In this document: positions 8,084 to 15,664 of the stretch, piece by piece
Position numbering within the stretch: the first letter of the stretch is position 1
Layout: each line of letters begins with the position of its first letter
Source of the DNA: Thermoproteota archaeon
Lineage (GTDB): Archaea > Korarchaeota > Korarchaeia > Korarchaeales > Korarchaeaceae
Assembly (NCBI GenBank): GCA_027491485.1
Contig: JAOZGR010000001.1
Coordinates: 310,001 to 374,000, forward strand
DNA length: 64,000 bases
Reading direction: 5' to 3'
Made by a program: the position numbers and the translations under genes
The notes under the pieces: model-generated
Databases searched by the model: none
The model's input: only the letters and a program-made list of their open reading frames with translations
Told to the model about the DNA's origin: nothing

Positions 8084-9135
8084 TAATCCAACCTCTTAAT
8101 TAAGGCCATCATAAGCCTAAGTGCCGCCTCTACGTCATCCGGAGACATTATTGAGCTATGAGAATGGATATGCCTAGTTGGAATGCCTAAAACTATCGAG
8201 GGCACACCATACCTGTGAAGATGAACTTTTCCGGCATCTGTTCCACCCTTAACAGCTGACAGCTGGTAAGGTATGTTTTCTTCCTCGGCTACCTCTATTA
8301 CGAACTCCTTTAACCTAGCGTTGGGCACCATGCTCTTGTCCCATGTAAGTATAGATACCCCTTCTCCCATTTTGCTAGGTGCCTCATAGGAGCTTACTCC
8401 TGGAGAATCGCCAGCAATGTCAACGTCTACTGCGATAAATAGATCCGGATCCACCACATCGGCCGCGGTCTCAGCGCCCCTTAGCCCCACCTCCTCCTGA
8501 ACAGTAGCGACCGCATAATAGCTGTTGGGATGCTCTACTCTTTCCTCTTTTAGCCTCTTGAGCGTCTCCATTACTATAAATGCCCCTACTCTGTCGTCAA
8601 AAGCCTTACCAAGCCACACCTTTCCCCCTCTTAGGACTTCAAAGGGTGCTAGAGGGGCTGCTGGATCTCCTATCCTTATACCCATCTCCTTTATCTGATC
8701 CTTGTTTTTGGCCCCAACATCTATATATAGGTCTTTAAACTCTATCGGCTTCTTTCTTTCCTCTGGAGTCATGAGGTGAGGGGGTTTACTCGTTATTACT
8801 CCAACATAGTCACCTTTCTTAGACCTTATAATCACTCGCTGAGCTGGTAATGTTGTCGGAACCCACCCACCGAGCGGTTCAAATTTTAAGAAGCCATTAT
8901 CCTCTATCGAGACTATTATGAAGCCTATCTCATCTGAGTGCCCGCTGGCCATTATCCTAGGTCTTTCACTGGATCCTCTCTTGACCAATATCAGAGATCC
9001 GAGTTTATCGGATAGCATCTCATCAGCATAGGGAGAGTATCTCTCCTTCAGCATCTTTAATGGTTCTATCTCAAATCCTGACGGACCAAAAGCCTCAGTA
9101 AATCTGGAGAAAAAGGATATTGTGTCCTCGTTCAT
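8053..9135 (-). CDS. M42-family metallo-aminopeptidase
   Basis: Cytoplasmic co-catalytic metallopeptidase that trims short peptides (TET/FrvX group, often annotated endoglucanase). Metal and catalytic residues can be seen in GHSDEIGFII, GKAFDDRVGAF, VQEEVGLRGAE, VDVDIAG and TRHIHSHSS near the C-terminus. About 360 residues is normal. The ATG at 9135 is preceded by GGAGGAGAAGG; the open frame runs further upstream, but that extension lacks family similarity. It shares a 31-base overlap with the downstream AcnX gene, so the two are probably co-transcribed. It fits a peptide-fermenting lifestyle. Confidence 0.92.
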   Translation of the reverse strand: MNEDTISFFSRFTEAFGPSGFEIEPLKMLKERYSPYADEMLSDKLGSLILVKRGSSERPRIMASGHSDEIGFIIVSIEDNGFLKFEPLGGWVPTTLPAQRVIIRSKKGDYVGVITSKPPHLMTPEERKKPIEFKDLYIDVGAKNKDQIKEMGIRIGDPAAPLAPFEVLRGGKVWLGKAFDDRVGAFIVMETLKRLKEERVEHPNSYYAVATVQEEVGLRGAETAADVVDPDLFIAVDVDIAGDSPGVSSYEAPSKMGEGVSILTWDKSMVPNARLKEFVIEVAEEENIPYQLSAVKGGTDAGKVHLHRYGVPSIVLGIPTRHIHSHSSIMSPDDVEAALRLMMALIKRLDYWTVRGFTEI

Positions 9136-9193
9136 ATGCCTTCTCCTCCAGTAATAGATAAATAAAGTTCTCTTAGGGGTAGGTTGGTAGAGA

Positions 9194-10216
9194 TTGGTGG
9201 GTAAACGGTTTGGAGAATATATGATATCTGAAATCAGAGAGCAGCCAAAAGCAGTAGAGAGAACCATAGAGTCAGCTGTAGATGAGATCCGGTCTGCAGC
9301 GTCTCTCCTAGATGATAGATTTGTGTATACTACAGGTAGTGGGTCCAGCTACCATGCCTCACTTGTACTACATAGACTACTACTGAAGGTCTCGAACTTG
9401 AAGTCAACCTCGATTCCTTCCTCTGAGCTACCTGAGTGGCTCCCTCCAGAAATTAAGAACTCAGCTTTAGTAGCTTTTTCCCAAAGCGGTGAAAGCAAGG
9501 ACGTTCTAGTAGCTGTAGACTATTTCAGAAGGGTATCTAGGGATGGAGTGGTTATCTCGATAACTAATACCCCAAGAAGTACCCTAGCTAGGGTTTCGGA
9601 TGGTGTGATACTAACCAGAGCTGAAGAGGAGAGAGCAGTGGCAGCAACAAAGAGTTATACCACGCAACTAGTTGTTTCGTTTATGCTTGCACTTAAAATA
9701 GCTGAACAGAAAGGCATAGTCTTGGATGAACTAGTCTCTGAGCTGTCTATGATCTCTAAGAAGATGGAAAAGACCATAGATCTGAGCTTTGATCTTATGG
9801 AGGATATAGCTAAGGAGATTAGGGAGGTACCATTCGGCTTTATCCTTGGTAAAGGTCCTAACTATCCAACAGCCTTAGAGGGCGCTCTAAAGCTAAGAGA
9901 GACCGCTAATCTCCATTATGTGGGATACGCTGCTAGAGAATTCCTCCACGGCCCAATCCAGCTTATAGATAGGGGAACTCCGGTGATCTCATTGAACTGG
10001 GTTGAGATGAAGGAAGTGGTTAGGAGAGTTAGATCCTTTGGAGGGAGAGTAATAAGAATTGGAGTAGAGGGAGAGATACCGATACCTGAAACGAGGTATG
10101 AGTTTTCCCCCCTGTTAATGGTCATACCTCTTCAAGTCCTTGCATATAACGTATCCCTTTTAAGGGGGCTCGATCCTGATAAGCCTGAAAAGCTGGGTAA
10201 GGTGGTTACAGAATGA
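9194..10216 (+). CDS. SIS-domain sugar-phosphate isomerase/deaminase, GlmS/GlmD-like
   Basis: Two tandem SIS domains like the isomerase half of glucosamine-6-phosphate synthase, without the glutaminase half. Sugar-phosphate motifs are TTGSGSSYHASLV (about residue 50) and AFSQSGESKDV (about 95); AATKSYTTQL and the second-domain stretch LKLRETANLH...AAREFLHGP correspond to the GlmS catalytic region. In Thermococcales a protein of this architecture is glucosamine-6-phosphate deaminase (GlmD), which is the best guess here. TTG 9194 and GTG 9197 are both possible starts; ATG 9221 would cut into the conserved N-terminal helix. The stop overlaps the next gene by 4 bases. Confidence 0.82.
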   Translation: MVGKRFGEYMISEIREQPKAVERTIESAVDEIRSAASLLDDRFVYTTGSGSSYHASLVLHRLLLKVSNLKSTSIPSSELPEWLPPEIKNSALVAFSQSGESKDVLVAVDYFRRVSRDGVVISITNTPRSTLARVSDGVILTRAEEERAVAATKSYTTQLVVSFMLALKIAEQKGIVLDELVSELSMISKKMEKTIDLSFDLMEDIAKEIREVPFGFILGKGPNYPTALEGALKLRETANLHYVGYAAREFLHGPIQLIDRGTPVISLNWVEMKEVVRRVRSFGGRVIRIGVEGEIPIPETRYEFSPLLMVIPLQVLAYNVSLLRGLDPDKPEKLGKVVTE

Positions 10217-10869
10217 AGTTACTCCTTCTGGAAATAGATAATGTGTTATATGATTCCGATTTACTCAAAGGGACTGCAAGAGAATGGGCTATCACAGCAA
10301 TGAAGGAGGTTGGTCTACCAGTCGATTTCGATACAGCATTAGAGACATTAATGGAGGTCATTAGGGAGAAAGGGGAGGATTATCCTTTCCATTTTAATGA
10401 GATGATGAGAAGATTGGGACTTAGGGAGGACTTTAGGGTAATATCTGCTGGAGTAATCGCCTATCATGATGTTAAGAGGGCATTTTTGAAGCCCTTACCT
10501 GGAATAATAGAGACGATTCTAGCGGCAAGGGAAGAAGGAGCCAAGGTTGGCGTAATCTCGGAAGGAGATCCTGTCAAGGAGTGGGAGAAAATCATAAGAC
10601 TTGGAGTTCATCATTTGATCCACTTCTCTTGGATAGGTAGAGATGTTTCACTAGTAAATGTCTTCTCCTTAGCCGAGGTATCGCCTCAGAAGACTGTTTT
10701 CTTGACAAGTAATGAGGAGAGGTCTAGAGAGGCCATGTCTATGGGAGTGAGGTCACTAATTCTTATAACTAGGAATAGAGCTCAAGTCATGGAGAATGGA
10801 GAGATAAAGGGGGTTTACGAGACTTGGCAGATGGAAGATGCTGTAAGAAACCTTTTAAGAAGGCTATAG
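10213..10869 (+). CDS. HAD-superfamily protein with degenerate active site
   Basis: A 218-residue HAD hydrolase fold with a helical cap, recognised from the N-terminal LLLEIDNVLYDSD, motif II VGVISEGDP and the order of the remaining segments. The usual motif I is DxDxT/V with the first aspartate as nucleophile; here it reads E-I-D-N-V, so the nucleophile is replaced by glutamate. The acidic motif IV (usually GDxxxxD) reads LTSNEERSREAMSMG and lacks the two aspartates. It is therefore probably not an ordinary phosphatase. It is translationally coupled to the SIS gene (4-base overlap), and the CoaD start lies inside its 3' end. A regulatory or scaffold role is possible. Confidence 0.72.
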   Translation: MKLLLLEIDNVLYDSDLLKGTAREWAITAMKEVGLPVDFDTALETLMEVIREKGEDYPFHFNEMMRRLGLREDFRVISAGVIAYHDVKRAFLKPLPGIIETILAAREEGAKVGVISEGDPVKEWEKIIRLGVHHLIHFSWIGRDVSLVNVFSLAEVSPQKTVFLTSNEERSREAMSMGVRSLILITRNRAQVMENGEIKGVYETWQMEDAVRNLLRRL

Positions 10870-11312
10870 TTGGAGGAGCTTTTGATAGGTTTCACAAGGG
10901 ACATAGGACTTTAGTGGATGTGGCTGCTAGTTTGGCAGAGAGCTTGCTAATAGGACTAGCCGATGGTCCTCTCCTCACTGGCAAGTCCCTAAAGGAGAAA
11001 ATACAGCCTTATGAGGAGAGGGAAAGGTTACTTAGGGAGTATTTGGAGGAGAAAGGTATTCACTTCAGTATAGTTAAAATAGTTGAACCAATAGGGCCTG
11101 CTGGTACAGATGATGTTGCCGATGTGATAGTGGTTTCTCCAGAAACATATGAGAGGGCCCTCTTGATAAACGAGGAGAGAGTGAGAAATGGCTTAAAGGA
11201 GCTGTTTATAGTAGTTATACCAACTGTTATGGCAGAAGATGGGAGACCTTTGAAATCTCATAGGATAAGGAGTGGCGAAATTGATTCAGAAGGACGTATA
11301 GTGAAGAGTTGA
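10824..11312 (+). CDS. coaD: Phosphopantetheine adenylyltransferase (archaeal CoaD)
   Basis: Transfers AMP from ATP to 4'-phosphopantetheine, the penultimate step of CoA synthesis. The nucleotidyltransferase motif is GGAFDRFHKGH (FHKGH at about residues 22-26) and the C-terminal ATP-binding motif is KSHRIRSGEID. About 162 residues is normal for the archaeal form. The start must be the TTG at 10824: there is no other ATG, GTG or TTG before the conserved VGGAFD, so the gene overlaps the HAD gene by 46 bases. The following operon encodes a CoA-dependent 2-oxoacid oxidoreductase. Confidence 0.9.
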   Translation: MADGRCCKKPFKKAIVGGAFDRFHKGHRTLVDVAASLAESLLIGLADGPLLTGKSLKEKIQPYEERERLLREYLEEKGIHFSIVKIVEPIGPAGTDDVADVIVVSPETYERALLINEERVRNGLKELFIVVIPTVMAEDGRPLKSHRIRSGEIDSEGRIVKS

Positions 11313-11363
11313 ATTGCGCTAAATTTTTCTTCTAATTATGAGGCCTAATCGAGGTGTCGGGGC

Positions 11364-12512
11364 TTGTATGTAGAGCCTGGAATTCATCTAATGCAAGGCG
11401 ACGAGGCGATTGTTGAGGGTTCATTAATAGCAGGTTGCCGCTTTTTTGCCGGGTACCCAATTACTCCAGCGACAGAGATAGCAGAAAGGATGTCGAGACG
11501 AATGCCTCAGGTTGGTGGAGTGTTCATGCAGATGGAAGATGAGTTGGCTTCTATCCTCGCAATAATAGGTGCCTCTTGGGCTGGGAAGAAGGCTATGACA
11601 GCTACAAGTGGGCCAGGTTACTCCCTAATGCAGGAGGGGCTTGGTTACGCTGTATTAACGGAGACACCAATCGTTATTACTGATGTCCAGAGGGGTGGCC
11701 CCTCTACCGGACTGGTTACCTTACCTTCTCAAGGAGATGTCATGCAAGCTAGATGGGGCAGTCATGGGGATTATGGTATAATAGCTTTGGCTCCATCTAG
11801 CGCACAGGACATGTTTGATCTTGTGATAAGAGCATTCAATTTATCTGAAGAGTACAGAAATCCCGTAGTAATCCTAGCTGATGAGGTTATAGCTCATGTT
11901 AGGGAACCTGTTAAGGTCCCCCCCCTTGAAGAGATAAAAATTGTGGAGAGGAGGAAACCTTCGGTTCCTCCAGAGGAATACATCCCATACTTGCCTGATC
12001 CCGGTGAGTGGGTCGCTCCAATGCCAGCTTTTGGTGAGGGCTATAACATGCTAGTGGAGAGCGTCATGCATGATGAATTTGGGCATAGGATAGGTACCGA
12101 TCATGCAGCAGCTGAAAGAACTATTAAGAGAGTTTACTACAAGATAGAGAAGAATGTTGAAAAGATCGCTATGTATGAGACCGAACTAATGGAAGATGCG
12201 GAGATAGCTGTTGTTTCATATGGATCTACGGCTAGAACATCATTAAGGGCTGTAAGAGAGGCCCGAAAGCTAGGTATAAAAGCGGGTATATTAAGATTGA
12301 TAACCTTATGGCCTTTTTATGATAAGATAATTGAGGACATAGCCTCCCAGGTGAAAGCTATTGTGGTACCTGAAATGAACATGGGGAAGATAGTGAGAGA
12401 GGTCGAGAGGGCAGCTAAAGGTAATGCCGAGGTAATGTCGTTACCTAAAGTTGGTGGGGTGCTCCATCACCCTGATGAGGTTTTGTCGGTGATAAAGAAG
12501 GCGGCAAGGTGA
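11364..12512 (+). CDS. korA: 2-oxoacid:ferredoxin oxidoreductase, alpha subunit (2-oxoglutarate type)
   Basis: Alpha subunit of an enzyme that oxidatively decarboxylates a 2-oxoacid to its acyl-CoA and reduces ferredoxin. FFAGYPITPATEIAE, QMEDELASILAIIGASWAG and TSGPGYSLMQEGLGYA near the N-terminus are the KorA pattern (pyrimidine-binding domain), and DVQRGGPSTG follows. 382 residues is normal. The start is TTG 11364, with GAGGTG at 11351-11356. It heads a tight operon with beta, delta and gamma subunits. Substrate (2-oxoglutarate or another 2-oxoacid) cannot be proved from sequence. Confidence 0.9.
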   Translation: MYVEPGIHLMQGDEAIVEGSLIAGCRFFAGYPITPATEIAERMSRRMPQVGGVFMQMEDELASILAIIGASWAGKKAMTATSGPGYSLMQEGLGYAVLTETPIVITDVQRGGPSTGLVTLPSQGDVMQARWGSHGDYGIIALAPSSAQDMFDLVIRAFNLSEEYRNPVVILADEVIAHVREPVKVPPLEEIKIVERRKPSVPPEEYIPYLPDPGEWVAPMPAFGEGYNMLVESVMHDEFGHRIGTDHAAAERTIKRVYYKIEKNVEKIAMYETELMEDAEIAVVSYGSTARTSLRAVREARKLGIKAGILRLITLWPFYDKIIEDIASQVKAIVVPEMNMGKIVREVERAAKGNAEVMSLPKVGGVLHHPDEVLSVIKKAAR

Positions 12513-12516
12513 TTGT

Positions 12517-13362
12517 ATGATACCAGAATCTGAGTTTGAAAATGTATTAGCTAAGAAATATATGAGAACTGAGATAATGCCCCACGCCTTTTGTCCGGGT
12601 TGTGGGTTAGGGATTATAGAGAGAATAATCCTAATGGCTTTCGAAGAGCTAGGATGGGATGAGTGGGAGAAAACTGTATTTGTTTCTGGAATAGGATGCT
12701 CTGGTTGGGTTCCACTGTATTTCAGAAGGGACGCTGCTCATACACTGCATGGAAGGGCTTTGGCCTTTGCAACAGCCCTAAAAGCATCTAGACCGGAGCT
12801 AAACGTAATTGTGGTTATGGGAGATGGAGATAGCATGGGGATAGGTGGAAACCACTTAATCCATGCAGCTAGGAGGAACATAGGAATCACTGCAATAATA
12901 GCAACTAACATGCTCTACTCACTTACTGGAGGACAGATGGCTCCAACTACTCCTGAGGGTGCTAGGACTCAGACAACCCCCTATGGGAGCATAGAACCTA
13001 ATTTCGATCTCATGGAACTCCTAAAAGCTGCTGGTGCAACTTATTTAGCAAGATGGACCACCTATCACTTTATGCAAGCTAAAAACAGTTTGAAGAAAGC
13101 GGTTAAGCATAAAGGATTCGCCGCAATAGAGATACTCTTCCAATGCCCAACTTATGCGGGTAGGTACATACTAAACAAGCCGGATCCGAGAGACATGCTA
13201 CAGTGGTTTAAGGAGAACTCAGTGCCACTAACTGTAGCGAAGAAAAAAGACCCAGAAGAATTGAAAGGTAAAATATTAGTGGGAGAATTCTTGCATAGAA
13301 CTGACAGAGTAGAATACACTGAAAAGTTAAAGGAGCTAGAGAAGAGGGCTAAGGGGGGATAG
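12517..13362 (+). CDS. korB: 2-oxoacid:ferredoxin oxidoreductase, beta subunit
   Basis: Thiamine-diphosphate-binding subunit. FCPGCGLGIIER carries a conserved Fe-S-type cysteine pair, SGIGCSGW another, and VVMGDGDSMGIGGNHLIHAARRN is the Mg-ThDP-binding motif (GDGD...N). The stretch LTGGQMAPTTPEG is typical of KorB. It starts 4 bases after korA ends, at an ATG with an AAGGTGAT site. 281 residues, normal length. Confidence 0.92.
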   Translation: MIPESEFENVLAKKYMRTEIMPHAFCPGCGLGIIERIILMAFEELGWDEWEKTVFVSGIGCSGWVPLYFRRDAAHTLHGRALAFATALKASRPELNVIVVMGDGDSMGIGGNHLIHAARRNIGITAIIATNMLYSLTGGQMAPTTPEGARTQTTPYGSIEPNFDLMELLKAAGATYLARWTTYHFMQAKNSLKKAVKHKGFAAIEILFQCPTYAGRYILNKPDPRDMLQWFKENSVPLTVAKKKDPEELKGKILVGEFLHRTDRVEYTEKLKELEKRAKGG

Positions 13363-13365
13363 AAA

Positions 13366-13701
13366 GTGGCTACTGTGAGGGTTAGTCAGATAGCTGTAAG
13401 TGATAAGCTCTGTAAGGGTTGTTATCTGTGCATATGGGCCTGCCCATGGAATGTACTTGAGATAAGCGAGGAAAGGAACTGGAGAGGCGTGAAGAAACCA
13501 ATTGCCACTAAGATAGAGAACTGTAGGGCCTGTAGATTATGTGAGTATTATTGTCCAGATTTCGCTATCCAAGTTATTGTGGATGAGGAAGAGGAAAAGA
13601 AGCTCCTTGAAGTTGAGGAAAGGTATGAAAAGCCATGGTTGAGGAGGATAGAGAAGAGAAATGAGATAGTCAGTAGAGGGGTGTGGTGGCTTGAGAGTTG
13701 A
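13366..13701 (+). CDS. korD: 2-oxoacid:ferredoxin oxidoreductase, delta (ferredoxin-like) subunit
   Basis: Small subunit carrying two [4Fe-4S] clusters that pass electrons on from the catalytic heterodimer. The two cysteine sets are CKGCYLCIWACPW (about residues 17-29) and CRACRLCEYYCPD (about 46-58). A charged C-terminal tail of about 45 residues follows. It starts with GTG 13366, three bases after korB ends, with a G-rich ribosome site. The last 11 bases overlap the gamma gene. Confidence 0.9.
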   Translation: MATVRVSQIAVSDKLCKGCYLCIWACPWNVLEISEERNWRGVKKPIATKIENCRACRLCEYYCPDFAIQVIVDEEEEKKLLEVEERYEKPWLRRIEKRNEIVSRGVWWLES

Positions 13702-14251
13702 GGTAATGATATCGGGATTTGGAGGGCAGGGTGTCGTCCTTTCTGGTGCTGTACTTTCCCAAGCATCTGTATTGAGTGACTATTACGCAGCCGCGACGTA
13801 TACATATGGTCCTGAAGCTAGACTAGGTTCTACTAGATCAGAGGTTGTAATTTCAGATGAAGAGATCGATTATCCAAAGATAATAAGCCCAGATTATTGG
13901 ATAGCGCTCAACCAGATGTCTCTAAATACGTTTTCTAAAAGATATCCGCTGGATAGAGCAATCATACTAGCTGATTCCTCCATGATAAAATACCTCGATC
14001 CTGTAGAGGGAAAAGCAAAGCAAATATTCAAGATACCAGCAACAGATGAGGCTGAAAGGCTTGGTAATAGGTTGGTAGCTAATATGCTAATGCTAGGGGT
14101 GTTCGTAACAGTATCCGGTATAATACCATTGGAAAATCTCAAAGAGGCTATAAGGAGGCTCGTAAAGCCTAAGTTCATAGAATTAAATATCAGAGCTGTA
14201 GATAAAGGGAAGGAGATAGGTGAATCCCTCCTGAAGGGAGTTAAGGTTTAA
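13691..14251 (+). CDS. korC: 2-oxoacid:ferredoxin oxidoreductase, gamma subunit
   Basis: Gamma subunit, which forms the interface around the CoA site in this enzyme family. The N-terminus VMISGFGGQGVVLSGAVLSQAS and ATYTYGPEARLGSTRSEVVIS are the family signature, and LADSSMIKY is seen in the middle. TTG 13691 is the start and overlaps the delta gene by 11 bases. 186 residues is normal. With alpha, beta and delta it makes a complete four-subunit enzyme. Confidence 0.9.
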   Translation: MRVEVMISGFGGQGVVLSGAVLSQASVLSDYYAAATYTYGPEARLGSTRSEVVISDEEIDYPKIISPDYWIALNQMSLNTFSKRYPLDRAIILADSSMIKYLDPVEGKAKQIFKIPATDEAERLGNRLVANMLMLGVFVTVSGIIPLENLKEAIRRLVKPKFIELNIRAVDKGKEIGESLLKGVKV

Positions 14252-14279
14252 ACTCACCAACACTTAATTTTTCCCAGTA

Positions 14280-14341
14280 GGGCTATGATGAGTATTCGGC
14301 AAGAGGGTAATTAGTGACCCTAAAGAGGGTCAGCTGAGCCC
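14280..14341 (+). ncRNA. Candidate C/D-like (kink-turn) small RNA
   Basis: Between the gamma subunit and the rhomboid gene, GGGC at 14280-14283 pairs with GCCC at 14338-14341. Just inside this stem lie a perfect C box (ATGATGA, 14285-14291) and a perfect D box (CTGA, 14334-14337), the arrangement that forms an L7Ae-binding kink-turn. About 62 bases is the usual size for archaeal C/D sRNAs. Internal C' and D' boxes are not convincing, and an internal hairpin (TGACCCT / AGGGTCA) would hide the guide. It may instead be a structured leader of the rhomboid mRNA. Confidence 0.35.
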
Positions 14342-14361
14342 TTCAGGGGGAGGTAAAGGCT

Positions 14362-15063
14362 TTGTTCCCGTATAAAGATGAGAATCCCAGTCCAATAACG
14401 CCATGGGTTACATACTTACTAATAGCGGTTAACACACTGGTGTTTCTCGGAGAAGTAATAGCCGGTCCCACAGGATTTGAGAGAATAATTTGGGAGTATG
14501 GCTTCATACCATCCTTGTTCTTACAGGATCCATCAGCAAATGTATATAGGGTATTTACCTCTATGTTCCTACATGGAGGATGGCTCCACCTTCTAGGAAA
14601 CATGCTTTATCTCTACATATTCGGAGATAACGTTGAAGCCGCATTTGGTCATGTGAAGTACCTCTTCTTCTATATAATCTCAGGAGTGGCTGCGGATCTA
14701 CTTCATATGGCCGTTCTTCCTTATTCAAGTATACCAGCCGTCGGAGCATCTGGGGCTATAAGTGGCGTATTAGGAGCCTATTTCGTATTCTATCCTGATG
14801 CTAGGATACTGACTGTTGTCGTGATATGGTACATTATGACTGTAGAGCCCATTCCTGCTAAGTACTATCTAGCATTTTGGTTTATATGGCAGCTAATACC
14901 TGCCCTGCTTGTGAGCGAGATGGGCGCTGGCGTCGCTTATTGGGCGCACATAGGGGGATTCATCGCGGGCGTTATAATGGCTTATCCATACAAGGATCGA
15001 GTACGGTACATGAGGAGGCTGTGGCTCATGAGGGATCGGTTCTATGGGCCCCCATATTGGTAA
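14362..15063 (+). CDS. Rhomboid-family intramembrane serine protease
   Basis: Polytopic membrane protease of 233 residues with about six transmembrane helices. The catalytic pair is visible: Ser130 in VGASGAISG and His196 in YWAHIGGFIAG; the upstream HGGWLHLLGNMLYLYIFGDNVE contains the conserved oxyanion-side His and Asn residues (GGWLHLLGNM). The start is TTG 14362 with GGAGGT at 14348-14353. It overlaps the aldolase gene by 20 bases. Substrates are unknown. Confidence 0.92.
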   Translation: MFPYKDENPSPITPWVTYLLIAVNTLVFLGEVIAGPTGFERIIWEYGFIPSLFLQDPSANVYRVFTSMFLHGGWLHLLGNMLYLYIFGDNVEAAFGHVKYLFFYIISGVAADLLHMAVLPYSSIPAVGASGAISGVLGAYFVFYPDARILTVVVIWYIMTVEPIPAKYYLAFWFIWQLIPALLVSEMGAGVAYWAHIGGFIAGVIMAYPYKDRVRYMRRLWLMRDRFYGPPYW

Positions 15064-15664
15064 AGCTGCAGAAGAGTTAGCTGAGGTAATGAAGATAGCT
15101 TATCAGAGAGGATTAACGACGGGAGGGGGAGGTAATGCTAGTATCAGATTAGACCAGGATCTATTAGCTATAACACCATCTGGAAAGTTTAAGGGAAGGC
15201 TGTCCATGGAAGATATCCTCCTCATAAATATGAATGGGGAAGTAATAGCAGGGAATGGTAGGCCAAGTTCAGAGTGGAGGATGCATGTGAGTATATATAA
15301 GGTCAGGGAGGATGTGAGTGCCATATTACATTGCCACCCATCATTGGTCACTGGGCTAGCTACATCAGGAATAAATCCACCTAATCCCAACGATCCTACA
15401 TACTCAGACATCTGGACGGAGGAGAGCAGTATTCTTCTAGGTAAGCAGATCCGAGTGATAGATAGAAAACCTTATGGTACGGAAGAACTAGCTAAGGCCG
15501 TAGCTGAGTCTTTATCTAATTACGACTCAAACGCTGTAGTAATAAAATCTCACGGCGCCGTGGTCGTAGCAAAGGATATCTGGCTCGCTCTCTCAGCGAT
15601 GGATTCTCTAGTAGAAATTTATATGATTAATTTTGTTAGATGGTTATCAGGGAGGTTAGCCTAA
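15044..15664 (+). CDS. Class II aldolase/adducin-family protein
   Basis: A 206-residue zinc-dependent class II aldolase of the fuculose-phosphate aldolase type. GGGGNASIRL binds the phosphate, SSEWRMHVSIYKVR contains the catalytic region, LHCHPSLVT gives two zinc-binding histidines and KSHGAVVVAKD a third. In archaea, relatives act as fuculose-1-phosphate aldolase or methylthioribulose-phosphate-related enzymes, so the substrate is open. It starts inside the rhomboid gene (20-base overlap) and ends convergent with the wecC-like gene (9-base overlap). Confidence 0.85.
   Translation: MGPHIGKAAEELAEVMKIAYQRGLTTGGGGNASIRLDQDLLAITPSGKFKGRLSMEDILLINMNGEVIAGNGRPSSEWRMHVSIYKVREDVSAILHCHPSLVTGLATSGINPPNPNDPTYSDIWTEESSILLGKQIRVIDRKPYGTEELAKAVAESLSNYDSNAVVIKSHGAVVVAKDIWLALSAMDSLVEIYMINFVRWLSGRLA

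Noticed and set aside
9194-10216. 6-phospho-3-hexuloisomerase partner of hexulose-phosphate synthase
   Set aside because: It has two SIS domains and GlmS-like motifs at 340 residues; PHI has a single SIS domain of about 180-200 residues.
11364-14251. Acetolactate-synthase-type or other ThDP enzyme
   Set aside because: The four-subunit split with a two-cluster ferredoxin subunit and a gamma subunit fits 2-oxoacid:ferredoxin oxidoreductase.
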